NCBI GenBank assembly: GCA_021234155.1
Contig: JAJEKV010000047.1
Coordinates: 6,973,071 to 7,037,070, forward strand
Reading direction: 5' to 3'
Source: Isoetes taiwanensis
Taxonomy: Eukaryota; Streptophyta; Lycopodiopsida; Isoetales; Isoetaceae
Length of the DNA: 64,000 nucleotides
In this document: positions 33,187-45,271 of the stretch, in pieces
Position numbering within the stretch: the stretch's first letter is position 1
Layout: each line of letters opens with the position of its first letter
Made by a program: the position numbers and the translations under genes
Notes under the pieces: model-generated
The model's input: the letters and a program-made list of their open reading frames with translations, nothing else
Database searches by the model: none
Told to the model about the DNA's origin: nothing

Positions 33187-34920
33187 TTCCCATATATTAG
33201 TTTTACCATGTTGTTTTGAATTTGTTTTCAAAGTGTTGATGGAGGCAAGCCGGAATGCGCGACAGGACTTGTATTGCTGCTTTGTAGATTTTAAGACTGC
33301 ATATGATATCGTCCCCAGAGACATGTTGTGGCAGAGGTTGCAAGAATTGCGAGTTCCACAGGAGTTGCAGAATGTGGTGCACCAACTTTATGATGGGATT
33401 TATGCTGCACTGCCTTATGAGGATAGGCGGGTAGCTAGCACTATGGGAGTTAAGCAGGGCTGCCCGTTGTCTCCAACGCTCTTTGGGTTGTACATTGATA
33501 GCTTGGAGACGTGGATGCAGCACCATGGGGGAGCCGGGGTGCAATTATCTGATGCGACCTCTGTGAGCTAGTTGCTATATGCGGATGATGTAGGTTTGCT
33601 AGCCCACACGGCCGGCAGTATGCAGCAGCATTTGGATGCCCTCAGTGGGTTCTGTGGGGCAACGGGAATGACAGTGAACTTGCACAAAACTAAGCTTCTC
33701 GCGATCATGTCCTCGCAACACCCTATCCCGGAGTTATATTACAGGGGACAGGAAGTGGAGATGGTGCGGAGCTTCAAGTATCTGGGAATTGATTTCACTA
33801 CTAACATGAGGAGAGCCAGTGCAGGCTGGAAGGCTCTATATGCAGTGCAAAATGCGTGTTGCCGGATAGATCTCTGTGACTGGGCGAGGAGAGCACACCT
33901 GTTTAGGGCTTTGGTCGAGCCGGTGCTGCTATATGGGGTGGAGGTTTGGGGCCCAGCAGTTAGCAAAACCACGTGGGATAGGTTGGAAAGGGTGCAGAAA
34001 GCTTTCTTGACATACAGCTACCGTATCGTATCAGATTTTGTTGTATGAGACGGGTGGCCTTTACAGCATTCTGCTATGCGCAGGCATCTTACTTGCTTCC
34101 GTACGGTGGATGGGATGGATGAGCATCGCTTGCCTCCACAGGCAGTGTTGTTAACGCAGGGCCCCCAGCGGCTGAAGAGGGTATGGCACGAGCACTGTAA
34201 GGGATGGTTTATGAGGTGGTCTATGGATTACCAACAGATGGTGGCACTGGCAGATTCGGATACGCAGAATGAGCAATTGGATGCAGGCTATGCTGTGCCT
34301 CTACTCTTGCAAAGCCCAAGACAGAGCACTATCACGCTCAGATTAATCCCGGCCTTGAGCATGGACCCCATCGGTACTTGAAAGCACACATCTCGGTGAA
34401 GAAACGGAGAGCTATTGCTGCCATAAGGACGGGTTCCCATTACCTCAAAATTGAAACAGGTCGTTGGGGGGTGAATGGCGGGCACGGGATCCCCAGGGAG
34501 GAGAGGATATGTCAGTGTTGTGAGATGCACGTGATAGAGGATGAGCACCATGCCCTCCAGCAGTGCCCAGCATATGCCCATGACCGAGCAGTGCACACTG
34601 ATCTTAGATGCTCTGACACACCGCTACATCAGTTACTCGCATCACCTATGGTAGCGCGACTGGGAGCTTACATCCTGCAGATTTCGGCCGTCAGACTTGC
34701 TCTTCGGGGGCATGGTATTTGAGAGCCTACTGTTAGGGTTTTTCCTCCCAAGTGGGGGTTTTTTCATCCCGATAGTAGGGATCTACTGTACAGTTACATT
34801 GTTTGTTTTTGGTGTTGGGGTTTTTGGCTTTTTGCATGTTCTCTGCATGTACCGTCTCATAGGCCTCTGGCCTCCGTGGACGTTAAAATAAACTTCCTTC
34901 CTTCCTTCCTTCCTTCCTTC
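33187..34920 (+). mobile_element. Non-L1 LINE, 5'-truncated, plus strand
   Basis: The reverse transcriptase begins within the domain: CFVDFKTAYDIVPRDML (33281-33331), then GVKQGCPLSPTLFGL, a stop (TAG at 33569), YADDVGLLA (about 33580), FKYLGIDF, and ALVEPVLLYGVEVWGP. The C-terminal part has IAAIRTGSHYLKIETGRW and CQCCEMHVIEDEHHALQQCP (34410-34570). The 3' region ends GTGGACGTTAAAATAAA and a (CTTC)n tail at about 34893-34920. A shortened form of the stem-loop is at 34744-34758. Several frames are broken. It is inserted directly behind the ACP copy 2 stop codon. Confidence 0.88.
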
Positions 34921-35956
34921 CTAAACTCTATGGGTTTTCAAGACCCATTTTGGGAGGTGTAAAGAGCTTTTGGAATAATAGTTTTATTCAAATATTTGAG
35001 CATATAAAGTAAGGGGTTCTTGAAATTATTAAAAATTGACATTTGTAGAAGACTAGAATTGAGAGAACATATTATGTATATTTTTTCAATCTATTCACAT
35101 GAATCGATCTACATATTTGGCTTGCATTTATTTTGTTTTAAACAAGTTGATTCCAACAAACATATGCATGCAACGAATAATAATGGATGGCAATTTTCTT
35201 ATGTTTTCAAGACCCATTTTGGAGGTATAAAAGTTTTTGGAATAAAAATTTTATCCAAATATTTGAGCATATAAAGCAAGGGGTTCTTGAAATTATAAAA
35301 AATTGACATGTGTAGAAAATTAGAATTCGAGGAATGTATTATATAATTTATCATTACATTCACATGAGTGGATCTACATATTTGGCTTGCATTTACTTTG
35401 TTTTGTACAAGATGATTCGAACAAAGATATGCATGCAAGGAATAGTAATGGATGGCAAATTTCATTCTTCTATGTTTTAACACTAGAGTTGTTATTGGAA
35501 CTATCCTGGGTTCATCCACCAGAATTGGTCCAGCATACCCCCTACCAATAAACCCAGGTATCTAACAAGAGAAATTTTCATTTCACAAGATACCACCACT
35601 TTTGAAATCTTCACTCGATTCTTTATGATCATGGTTTCATGACCAATAGACTTACTAATACGTCGTGGCGATTGCCCAAACTGCATAGAATTCAACAGTT
35701 TTTACGTCAGGCCAGAATTGCATTCTCTAAACTTTCTAGCATAAGGGGGTCCAAATGTTTCTAAAATTGAAAGTAATTGACGTTTTATGATAAAACATGT
35801 TGATTTGCATGTTTTCATATTTCACTGCTATTAGATAATACTATATGAAGTCATCAAACCATATTTAGCTCAAAAATGTTGTTTGAGGTCGTAAATTGTT
35901 TCTCCTTTAATATAACAAGTTTTGACGTAAGACTTGCGTCCATAAGTTGTCAATTC

Positions 35957-37712
35957 TAAGAATGAGAATGAATGAGAATGATTTTTTATCGTCCACTGAG
36001 GCCAATCGACCTATGGGACCCATAAGGAGCACAGCAAACTTATTACTGTCCGGGTTAAAAAACCCCCGCCCCGAAGGGTTTTCGAGGGAAAAACCGTAAT
36101 GCTGTCAAACTGTACAAGTATACATCAGTATATATATACATATCATGTGTGTGCCCGAGAACATAGCTGATCTCGCATGTCCATAACCTCCTGAAGGTAT
36201 GATCCCAGCACCCGTACGGATGCTGTGCTCAATGTCACATGTAACGGTGGCGGGCGACCCCCGACCAACTCAAAGATAGCGTCCAATTTGATCATATGTT
36301 GGGCAACTTTGAAGAGTATGAGATTCATCCTCAATGACTCCCATTTGGCAAAGATTGACAGAGCACGTCTGGCGTGGCGCATGCACCAATCCATCGCTTC
36401 GCCTCAATTCAAGATGATGTGCCCCCGCGGCGAATGGAGGCAATGAGTGCGCCTTTTCATGGGCAAGTGGGTACGCAGGTAGCATTGCGGGCCTCGTTCC
36501 AATGTGGGATTTATGTGGCGCTGGTAGTGTGCTATCTTGACATGTTCAAGGGCATTGGCATCCCAAAGCTTGTTGAGGAAGCAAGCGCCAAGATATTGCC
36601 TCAAGCTATGGCGATCGCCTCTGTTTGCACATGTATGCACCTCGTGCTCTCGCACATTCCATCTAGCCAACCATTGAGCTCTCTTTTCCCTCCAACAGGC
36701 CTTGAGACGCTGCGGCCCCATTGCCATGATATAAGCTAGTTTATGGAGACGAGCATCGCCCATATTGACCACCTTCCGAAAATAGACAATGTGGCGATCA
36801 AGGGCCGCCCCGAAGAGGCAAGAATCCTCGCCTCCTCGCAAAGAGAATTTGATATGGGACTGTGGACTTCACCCCTAGTGCTCGTACTAAGAAGGCTTTC
36901 TCGGACTGCTCCAAGTCATTCCAAGTAGCAAGTGATACCATCGGGCCCCATACTTCCACCCCCGTATAAAAGGGACAGCTCCACTAAGACCTTGAACAGT
37001 GTGACTAATGGGCCCAATCATATAACTCCACTCTATGACTATTGTTTTGCATTGCATATAGTGCCTTCCGCTTAGTCACTCGTGAGCCGTATGGATGTGT
37101 CCCAAAGTGCATAGTAGAAGGAAACTCCACTTCCAAATATTTGTATGTGGATGAAACTTCCACATTTCGCCTCGATGGCGAAGGAGGGGACCCTACCGAC
37201 GCGGAAGATGATATGAAAACCACCTTAGTCTTGGCGGGTTGACGCCAAGATATCGGCCGCTTGGCGGTAATGTGTCCGTGGCATCGAGATGTCGTCACAT
37301 GTCTGCTGGTGTGTAAGCTAGGAGGTCCACATCATCAGCATATATTAACTGTCTGATGATCTGATAGAGAAGGTGAGCTCCATCGCCCCCATTATCAGCA
37401 AGCCAGCTCTCCAATTGATCAAGGTAAAGCCCAAACAATGTTGGGGAGAGAAGGCATCCCTGACGAACCCCGATACTGCTATCAAATGGTTGGCTTGTCT
37501 ACTGCAACCGACCTAAGCATCTTTCATATAGCCTGTACACTACATTCTGCAAATCTACAGGAACCCCCAGCTGTTGCAGTCTTGCCCATAGTTTTTCCCG
37601 AGGCACAGTGTCAAATGCCTTCGCAAAATCCACAAAGCAACAATATAGATCCTGACAGCGGTTCCTGCTGTCTTCAATCAGAGTTCGCAACGTGAAGATG
37701 TGGTCAATAATT
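35957..37712 (-). mobile_element. Non-L1 LINE, 5'-truncated, minus strand
   Basis: Tail of ATTCTC/ATTC repeats at about 35957-35980, stem-loop at 36063-36088, then on the minus strand pieces of the same polyprotein: CVNLCQMGVIEDESHTLQSCP (frame-broken, about 36290-36370), MGDARLHKLAYIMAMGPQRL (about 36690-36760), and CFVDFAKAFDTVPREKLWAR (about 37570-37640). The copy stops near 37712 within the reverse transcriptase domain. It is inserted in duplication unit 2 at CAATTCTAAGA and continues at a CAATAATTCAATAA repeat that may be the target duplication. Confidence 0.85.
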
Positions 37713-37887
37713 CAATAATTCAATAATTTTTTGAAGTGTCCATATGTCATGTTGATCCCAATTTTTACTAAAGAAGATTCGACACATAATCCAGGATATA
37801 AATAGAACTAAAATGGTTTAACTAATCATATATAAGCTTTCTAAGGGCAATAAATGATGCATTCCATACATTTTACTTATATCTACA

Positions 37888-37915
37888 CTAGAAAAAGTGC
37901 CCAGCGTTGCTGGGC
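37888..37915 (-). other. Helitron family-2 3' terminus (copy in unit 2)
   Basis: The same CTAG (37891-37888) and hairpin (37915 to 37899) as at 30983-31010, carried by the segmental duplication. Confidence 0.65.
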
Positions 37916-38235
37916 TGTCAATGGGAATATAATATAATGAGTTGAATACACAAACACGAACAACTGAACTAAAGTGTTTTTTGTGTATTCATGCTTGCGT
38001 TATGTTATTTGTATAATTTTATAGATGATACTTCCTTGCAGTGAGAAATTTTGCATTGATTGAGTTCAAAAGTTCGGTTGGAATGGTTCATCTTAACATG
38101 GTTTCTAAGGTGCATTTTATGTTTTCGTCATTCTAAGTGAGGATCTCTCTATTCAAAGGATCTAACAAAGACTTGATATTGGAATTCCTCTAGGATAGAA
38201 GGGTTCAATGAAGCGTGTTAACTTACCTTCATGTT

Positions 38236-38506
38236 TTCGGTAAGCATCCGAATTTATTCGTATGGGCAGGTCTCGAGTTCGAGATGGCCCAGAATCGCAC
38301 TATGAACTGTTGGGCATCAAATTCCACAGACGTAATGTAGAGTGGTTGGGGGCAGGGCCCAACTGAGCAATGTAGTGTGATGTATGGTCACATGTCCAGT
38401 TGGATGATGCCTAGTGGCGTGACGTTAAAACAACTATCTATCTGTCTATCTATCTATCTATCTTTCTATCTACCTATATATCTATCTATCTATCTATCTA
38501 TCTATA
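38236..38506 (+). mobile_element. SINE candidate (copy in unit 2)
   Basis: Duplicate of the SINE at 31335-31574, with a longer (CTAT)n tail (about 38433-38506) and the B-box-like GAGTTCGAGAT. The tail length difference between the two units is as expected for a microsatellite. Confidence 0.6.
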
Positions 38507-39596
38507 GTTCTAACTTCTACTAAGGAAATTAGACCGGTGTTCATTTTTGAAGCTTAATTGATCTAGATAAATTAAGTTAGAAACACAAGCCTAGGTTTAA
38601 GTTTGTTTCAAGCATTATATTTGACAAGTTTTCTTATTGGGCATGCGGCCCATGGTTGGGTATGCAACAATGTCAAAAATTATATCTATGGAAAATCATC
38701 TCTGGAAGCCAATGTAAACTGCACCCAGTTCTTGCAAGCATATTGCGGCATGTATTATCAAACGGCCAATAAGAGTATCCACTCCACATGTACCTAAAAA
38801 TATATAAATAATTACCAACAAAGCACACGAAGTTAATTCCCTTTAAAGACTTTATAAAAACGTTAGAGATGTATAATATTATTTCATTCATAATGGAACG
38901 TTCAATGCTTTCATACTACCACATAAACAACCATGTTGTATGTCACATCCTTGCTTGCGGACATTGAGACTTACACGCCAAGTTTCTTCTTTTGACAAGG
39001 TAGAGGCATTTTCGAATGTCTGCAAAAGCTTGTAATAACATAAATGATATTCAATAATAAAGAAAAAAAAGTGGACAAGACTGTTCAAACACCTACGTAG
39101 CCATGAAATCACAATCCCAACAATTATGATTCTAGCAACTACCCGGGAGTACCGTCACTAGCAGTCCCCTGGCATGCAACATTGCCACCCTGGCTGAGCA
39201 GTCCCATGGCTCACCCTCAGAGTCGATGTGTAGCACTGCACTACAACATGGGAGTTGATGTAACGTATGTCAGGGCCTTGCAATTTTGTGACGAAGTAGC
39301 ACTATACCATTGTAGGAAAACTTGCAATACATTTTTGGGACTTTGTAACATTGCCACAACAACCACCTTGATTATGCTATGGTATGTTAGATATAAAACG
39401 GCTCTAGAACGGCGAGTCCTATCTTTAAAGTGATGAAAGCTGTTACAAACACTCATAACTATGTTCTTTGAAATGATTTTAACATGCCTTTAGTGCTTTG
39501 CTTATTGCAAGTGCTGGACCGGAAGCTTTTGTACAGTTGATGCTCTCCTTGGTGCCTATATTAAGAGTTATAGGCATGTGAATGTTGTCCCATTCA

Positions 39597-39830
39597 TCAA
39601 AGGTTGTAATATCTTCTCCATTCAAGGAATGTTTGTATATCCAGCAACTGCCACAACGAATCAGGAAACATGTTACATCTATTCACTTTATAGCTGAAGA
39701 GTGCAAGTGCATGCATTGCTTCTTTTGGAACTATTGGAAACTCTTCTATCAAATTACATTCTAACTGCAGCGTGTGCAGGTTCTGGAAGGCAAGTTCTCT
39801 AGTCATCTTTGGAAATTTTATCCCGTGAGA
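39597..39830 (-). pseudogene. Leucine-rich-repeat fragment
   Basis: A short minus-strand frame reads FQNLHTLQLECNLIEEFP, then MHALALFSYKVNRCNMFPDS and LWQLLDIQTFLEW. The spacing of Leu with NLxTLxLxxN and FPDSLWQL fits the LRR part of plant NB-LRR proteins. No NB-ARC domain or further repeats are seen nearby, so it is only a fragment. About 70 residues are readable. Confidence 0.45.
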
Positions 39831-39845
39831 AACCTTAAATAAAGC

Positions 39846-39875
39846 CTAGTAAATGTGTGCCCGGCGTTGCCAAGC
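39846..39875 (-). other. Degenerate Helitron 3' terminus
   Basis: CTAGTAAATGTGTGCCCGG matches the H1-H4 end, but the hairpin's second arm is changed to GCCAAGC and the neighbouring base is C, not A. An old, inactive end. A still weaker version occurs at about 40266. Confidence 0.45.
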
Positions 39876-40436
39876 TAATGTCCTGACTTGTGTTATTCCT
39901 TGGCATAACAAAATGAGCACAAATTTCCAAATCATGAGCTAGTAAATGTGTGTTCGACAATTTATCAATCCATGAACAAAATGAGCTGAAATTTCCGAAT
40001 CATCTAGCCTTCCAAAAATGTGAAACTCCAATAATAGCACCATTGATGCAATGCATTTTGTTAAATAAAATTGCCCGAAAAAGCTTTGAAACCTTTGGAA
40101 CCTTTGAAAGCCCTCAACACATATGTTGAATTACATCCTGCAGTACTAAACAACTTGTAGTTCCAGACTCTTCAAAATCTAGAAGCTGTTACAGTGCATA
40201 ATAAATAAAGAGATCTGTCATTTCATAATATAGAAGATTTGGCATTTCTTTGCCATTTCTAATCTAGTAAACAAACCAGTGTTGCTGGGCAAAAGCTAAG
40301 AAGCTATTAATGAACTTCCTCAAGTCAATCTATAAGTTTCATAAAAAATATTAGAAGATATAGACCGCATGTTCTCAGCTGATAATTGTAGTTAGGCAAA
40401 TTTTACATATTCTCACCTCATTTAGAAAAGGGTATA
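39876..40436. other. No recognised gene
   Basis: Non-coding; possibly old Helitron interior. Confidence 0.35.
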
Positions 40437-42306
40437 GGAAGGAAGGAAGGAAGGTATTTTTATCGTCCACGGAAACCAATCGGTCTGTGGGACCCAATAC
40501 AAAAGCGCAGCAAGCGGATTACTACCCGGATTAAAAAACCCCCGCCCCGAAGGGTTTTCGAGGGAAAAACTGTGGCAACAATCAGCCTGCTGACAAACTG
40601 TTCCAATATACAAAATGCAAAAACACACAAATATATACACTCATGCACCGCAAGTGCCTGATCAGCGGGCAGCCAGACGGGGGCAAAGGTGAGCTCGCAG
40701 ATCCAGTACCTCCTGAATGTACGACCCCGCAGCACGCATCGACTTGTGGTGTGTTCATCGGAAATGTAGGGGGCAAGTCCGCCGCATTTCAAGGGAGCGT
40801 GATCCGCCCGGACCGGATCAATGCCGGGCAACTCGAAAGTGTGAGACTCATCCTCAATGGCACCCGCTTGACAAAGACCGACAGAGCCCGCCCCGGCGGG
40901 CTCCCCAATCCACCGCCCGCCGCCTCGACGCGAAGATGGTGGGCACCCGCGCGCGAATGGAGGCAATGAGTTTGCGCTTTTCGGGTACCGGGAACGCAGT
41001 AGAGCTGCGGGCCCCCGCTAACACGGGTTGATGTGCTCCTTGTAATGGGCCGCTTTGACTGCCTTCCGAGCGCCGGGTCCCGTGAGCTTGCCAAGGAAGC
41101 AAGCGCCCAGTACTCCCCCGCAGGCCGCCACGATCGTGGGCCTCGTGGTCCACTGCAGACGCACTGCAGGTTCCCGCACATTCCATCCGGGCTAACCACC
41201 GATCTCTCTTACCCCTCCAACTATGATTATATTTGAATATGAAATTTTTCTTTGATATACACTCTTTTATCTCTTTATGAATGAATACCTTGTTAAAGCT
41301 AAATATCATTATAAAGAAATCATCCGGATAAAATGCAAATATGCCAAAATTATGAAAAAAAATGAGAATGTCGATGAAAATGTGCTAAAGCACTTATGAA
41401 GCATCCGAATAATATTGTGACAAACCCGATTTAAAAAACCCGGCGTAAATTCCGAATTTAAAAACCCGACGTAATTCGACGCGATGCTATGACGAATATT
41501 TCGATGAAAAATAACATTTAAAAATTCGGCCTTCTAAATCTTAAATCAATTTAATATTCCGACGAAAATTACGACGGAAAAATCGACGATGTTGCGTCGG
41601 AAAATCCGATTTAAACTTCCGACGAAAAAAACCGGCGATTTTTCGCCGAGAATATATGTCGAATATCGCCGACCATATGAGTCCGGGCAATTGCCTATTC
41701 TCAAAGGGTTTCGACGCGAAAAACAGGTTTTACAGTGGAGTGGGCCGCTGCGGGCCCATTGCCACAGCGTAAGCCAAATCGGGGAGCCGAGCATCACCCA
41801 TATTAACCACTTTCTCGAAAATAGACGATATGTCTATCAAGGGTACCACTGGGCGCAAGAATCCGATTTCCGCAATGTAATCGATAGGGGACTAAAGGTT
41901 TCACCCCAAGTGCCTATGCCAAAAATGCCTTCTGCACCTGCTCCAAGTCATTCCAGGTCGCCAAAGAGACGACCAGCCCCAAACCTCGACCCCGCATGAA
42001 GGGCAGGCTTCGACCGGTGCGAAAGCAGATGACCGATGGCCCCGGGTCATAGAGTTCTCGCACGGTGTTGTTGTTCGCATGGCATAAAGTGCTTTCGGCC
42101 TGGCATCACCAGAAGAAGATGGACGCCTCCCAACAGAGCGAGGAGGGGAACTCCACCCCTAGGTACTTGTAGGTGGGCGTGACCTCCACAGGTTGTCCCC
42201 GATATGTGAGTGCAGGAGGCGTGGGGTGGCGTGAAGAGGATATAAGAACCACCCTGGTCTTGGCCAGATTCACGCGCATGTCTGTAGCCTGACAGAATGT
42301 GTCTAA
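40437..42306 (-). mobile_element. Non-L1 LINE, minus strand, with a 0.5 kb insert
   Basis: (GGAA)n tail at 40437-40456, stem-loop at 40539-40564, and frame-broken minus-strand pieces of the common polyprotein. These are GAIEDESHTFELPG and RKLIASIRARVPTIF (about 40845-41000), the block before GKRDRWLARMECAG (about 41150-41220), and at the far end ATDMRVNLAKTRVVLISSS and YKYLGVEFPSS (42145-42290). Similarity is interrupted between about 41225 and 41742. The GC-rich left half has accumulated several indels. Confidence 0.8.
41225..41742. mobile_element. AT-rich insert with CGA-rich palindromic motifs inside the LINE
   Basis: Between two collinear LINE parts lies about 520 bp of different composition. 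Its right half repeats motifs such as TCCGACGAAAA, ACGACGGAAAAATCGACG and CCGGCGATTTTTCGCCG, several of them locally self-complementary. The right boundary reads GTTTTACAGTG, which as reverse complement starts CACTGTAAAAC, faintly like a CACTA end, but no matching left end was found. Confidence 0.45.
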
Positions 42307-43215
42307 AACATAAGATCTTTTCAATACATTGTTTTGCAACTTGTATATTTGATCATTTTATTTTAACCGTTGACCTTTTAAACAACCATTGACCTTTTTA
42401 ACATATTGTATTGTGTCTAAGTTATGTTGGAAATAAAAGTAACATTGCTTTGGATATGCTTTTCATGGTCATGTTTAAATACATACCAAATAGTGGGTTA
42501 TTGAACCATATAAAAAAGGGTGACAGAAAGAACAAAATGCACATAGAAGGACAAAATATGTGATCTGTGTTTCCACAAAGATTATCGCAAGAAATTTCTT
42601 TCATTTTAATGCTATACAGCCACCCCAAAACAATATGGCCCACAATACTTATTTGTCCTAAAGCGTAGGAAAAAAAAATTCAAACACAAACTTAAACAAG
42701 CTAATAAAATTCTCTTTCAAGCATTTCTTCAAGCTGTAAGGATTACACGATTATACATCTTTTCAAGCACGTTCCTTTGAAAGTGCTTCATCGTATTCTT
42801 TTCAGACATGCACCTCCAATGGGCTTATCTATGCGTTTTGTTTATACTACAGATAAAATTTGGAAGATTGAAAACCTTCTAGGCAAGAGATGATGCACTT
42901 GTTGTTGCAAATCTATAAGGTTTTTAACATGTTTGCTTACTTTCTTACTCAAAAAACTGTCATAATGTAGTACACAACAATAGCTGTTTTTGTCTCTAGA
43001 ATAGCTGTCACATATTAAACTCTAACAATAACTGCCACTGACTGACCAACTTAAGCACAAATACTATAGACTATGTAGTTAGTACACAACAAGAGCTGTT
43101 TTTGTTGAGTATGTGTGCAAAAAAGGCAAGGACGCCAAACATCAGCACAATGCTTATTTGCAAATACAAACACCAAGAAACTAACAAAAGCAAGTACATT
43201 GATTCATTGTTTGGC
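42307..43215. other. No recognised gene
   Basis: AT-rich; no coding or terminal signal identified. Confidence 0.4.
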
Positions 43216-44222
43216 AATTGCGAACCTCTTTCCTTCTTTTATTAATAGAATACAATCATTTCCAACCTAGAAGCCAAATCGTAGCCTGCAACACCAAGGG
43301 AACAAAAGTCAACTTCGACATCATCTTAAGCGGAGCAAAGTTAAGCATCGGCACCGAAGTTATCAGTAACAAGTACGACCTCATAGTAGACATGGAATAA
43401 TTAAAACCCGGGTAAGGGAATAATTGCCTGCCATAAACAAGAAATGTCCATCCTAGCACCATATGGCAAGCACTTTACAAATAAAGTTAAGGAAGTCATT
43501 TTAGTCATGCAATGTATGTCACCCAAAAAGCTAGGTAAGTACATTAAAAGAGATGAGGTCATATATATTGTAAGCTGCAAGCCGTGACCCCTATTGCAAG
43601 TATATGAAGGAAGACCTTAGTTCAATCAGTTATCTAAGGCAATGGTAAACTAATTAAATAGCTTCATGACATCTTTCCGGATGAAATCCGAGAGATTCCA
43701 CCTTATTATAGAGGCATAGAATGTAGAATTACTCTTGCACCAGATGCAAAGCCAGATAACAGAAGTCAAGAGCCAATGGAAGAAATCGTTGGAACTTGGG
43801 TTCCTTAGGCCAAGCATATCACCATTCAGGGCAACCGTTCCCTTTGGGAAGAAGAAAGATGGAAGTATAATGCCAACTCAATAAGCATAAGATAAGGACA
43901 AGTACGTATAGCGAAGGCCAGACGACTTAATGGACCAGCTCCAGGGAGCAATTCTTCAAAATCAATCTAAGATCGGGATGTCATCAAATCAACAAGGAGG
44001 AAAGCATCCATAAGACAGGTTTAAGAATGCAGTATGATCACGATAAGTTACAGTGACGCCTTTTGGTCTGTCAAATGCCCTGACAACATTTACGCGTCTG
44101 ACGAAGGATGTTTTTATAAACTTTTTAGATGAGTTTATCATTATTATTTTGGGATGACATTCTAAATTATAGTAAGTCCATGGAGGAACATGCAGTTCAT
44201 TTCAGAAGAGTGCATTTGCAGT
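43216..44222 (+). pseudogene. Ty3/gypsy pol remnant (reverse transcriptase part)
   Basis: The plus-strand translation in broken frames has the order of a gypsy pol: LAPDAKPDNRSQEPMEE (about 43735), and PFGLSNALTTFTRLTKDVF with FINFLDEFIIIILG (44060-44150), matching the usual PFGLxNAPxTF...FLDxFVVVYLDD block. The YLDD-equivalent is degraded, and there are many stops. The remnant ends exactly where the microsatellite tail of the old LINE begins (about 44222). Confidence 0.7.
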
Positions 44223-45271
44223 ACATATAATCTAATTTAATTTAATTTAATTGATCAAGCCATTTTAAGCCCCCGGGCCTCTATGGCAAATAGGTACATA
44301 CATAATACAATCATGGAATATATATATGCACTCAATCCGAAGCGCCTGAAATATCAAAATCTTCCATGAGGTTAAACAAGCTTATGATATCTGTGCGCTC
44401 CATCCAAACATCCCTGAGATATGTACTCAATTTATGGGCTGGCATATCTAATAGTTCTCTTAGAGTCTGACCCTGTATACGATATCTATCTCTGATGTTC
44501 TCGTATGCTGAACATTCTAGAAAACCATGTTTCTCTGTTTCATTTTCAAGGTCTAGACATCCTAAACAAAATCTCTCATTACGAGGTGTACCATTCCACC
44601 TACCTGTTTCAATGTGTAAGTGGTGTGATGATAACCGCAATTGAGAAATCAATATGCGGTTTTTTCTGCTAATATTGGAAAGCAGATAATCTTGTTCTTG
44701 ATATGTGTCCAAATTATTGATCTCATCAAGATAGAACCTTTTCTTAACATCCTTGTCAGGTTCGGCCAAATGTCTTGTCCAAGCCATTTAGCACACCATT
44801 TTTTCACTTCACACTACCAACCTTTTTCCTTAGATTGTTTCAGGGCTAGGCGAGGAAATCTTTTCTCATCCATTGCCATAACCCTGTTAACGTACGCTAT
44901 CGTTCTGCACAATGCTTCAGCCTCTAAGGGCAGCATACCTGTCTCTACTAACATCATGCAATATGGTGTTTGTGGCTTTGCACCAAGCTCACTCAATAGG
45001 AAACGTTTCTGTACATTTTCAATAGCATTCCAGCATTTACGGGATAATCCAGACCCCCAAACTGGGCTACCATACAAGATAATTGGTTTCACTTAAACTC
45101 CAAAAAGCAATCTTCTTAATTTCCAATGTTCAAAATTATTGAGCCTGCATTGATGTATCATACCATAGAAGGCCCGCAATCCTCTTGAAGCACGTTTTTG
45201 GGCAGCCCTTGTCCACCTGTAATTGCATGTCATATCAATACCAAGATATTTATATTCTGTTACTTTTTGTA

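Larger units (their letters stand above)
32571..39458. repeat. Tandem duplication, unit 2, split by two LINEs
   Basis: This is the same sequence as unit 1, interrupted at 33187-34920 (plus-strand LINE, directly after the ACP stop) and at about 35957-37712 (minus-strand LINE). Without the LINEs the unit has about the same length as unit 1. The SINE tail and the Helitron end are present in both, so they predate the duplication. Both LINEs are absent from unit 1 and so postdate it. Confidence 0.85.

Noticed and set aside
41225-41742. CACTA-type transposon
   Set aside because: Only one end faintly resembles a CACTA terminus; the inverted partner and target duplication were not found.
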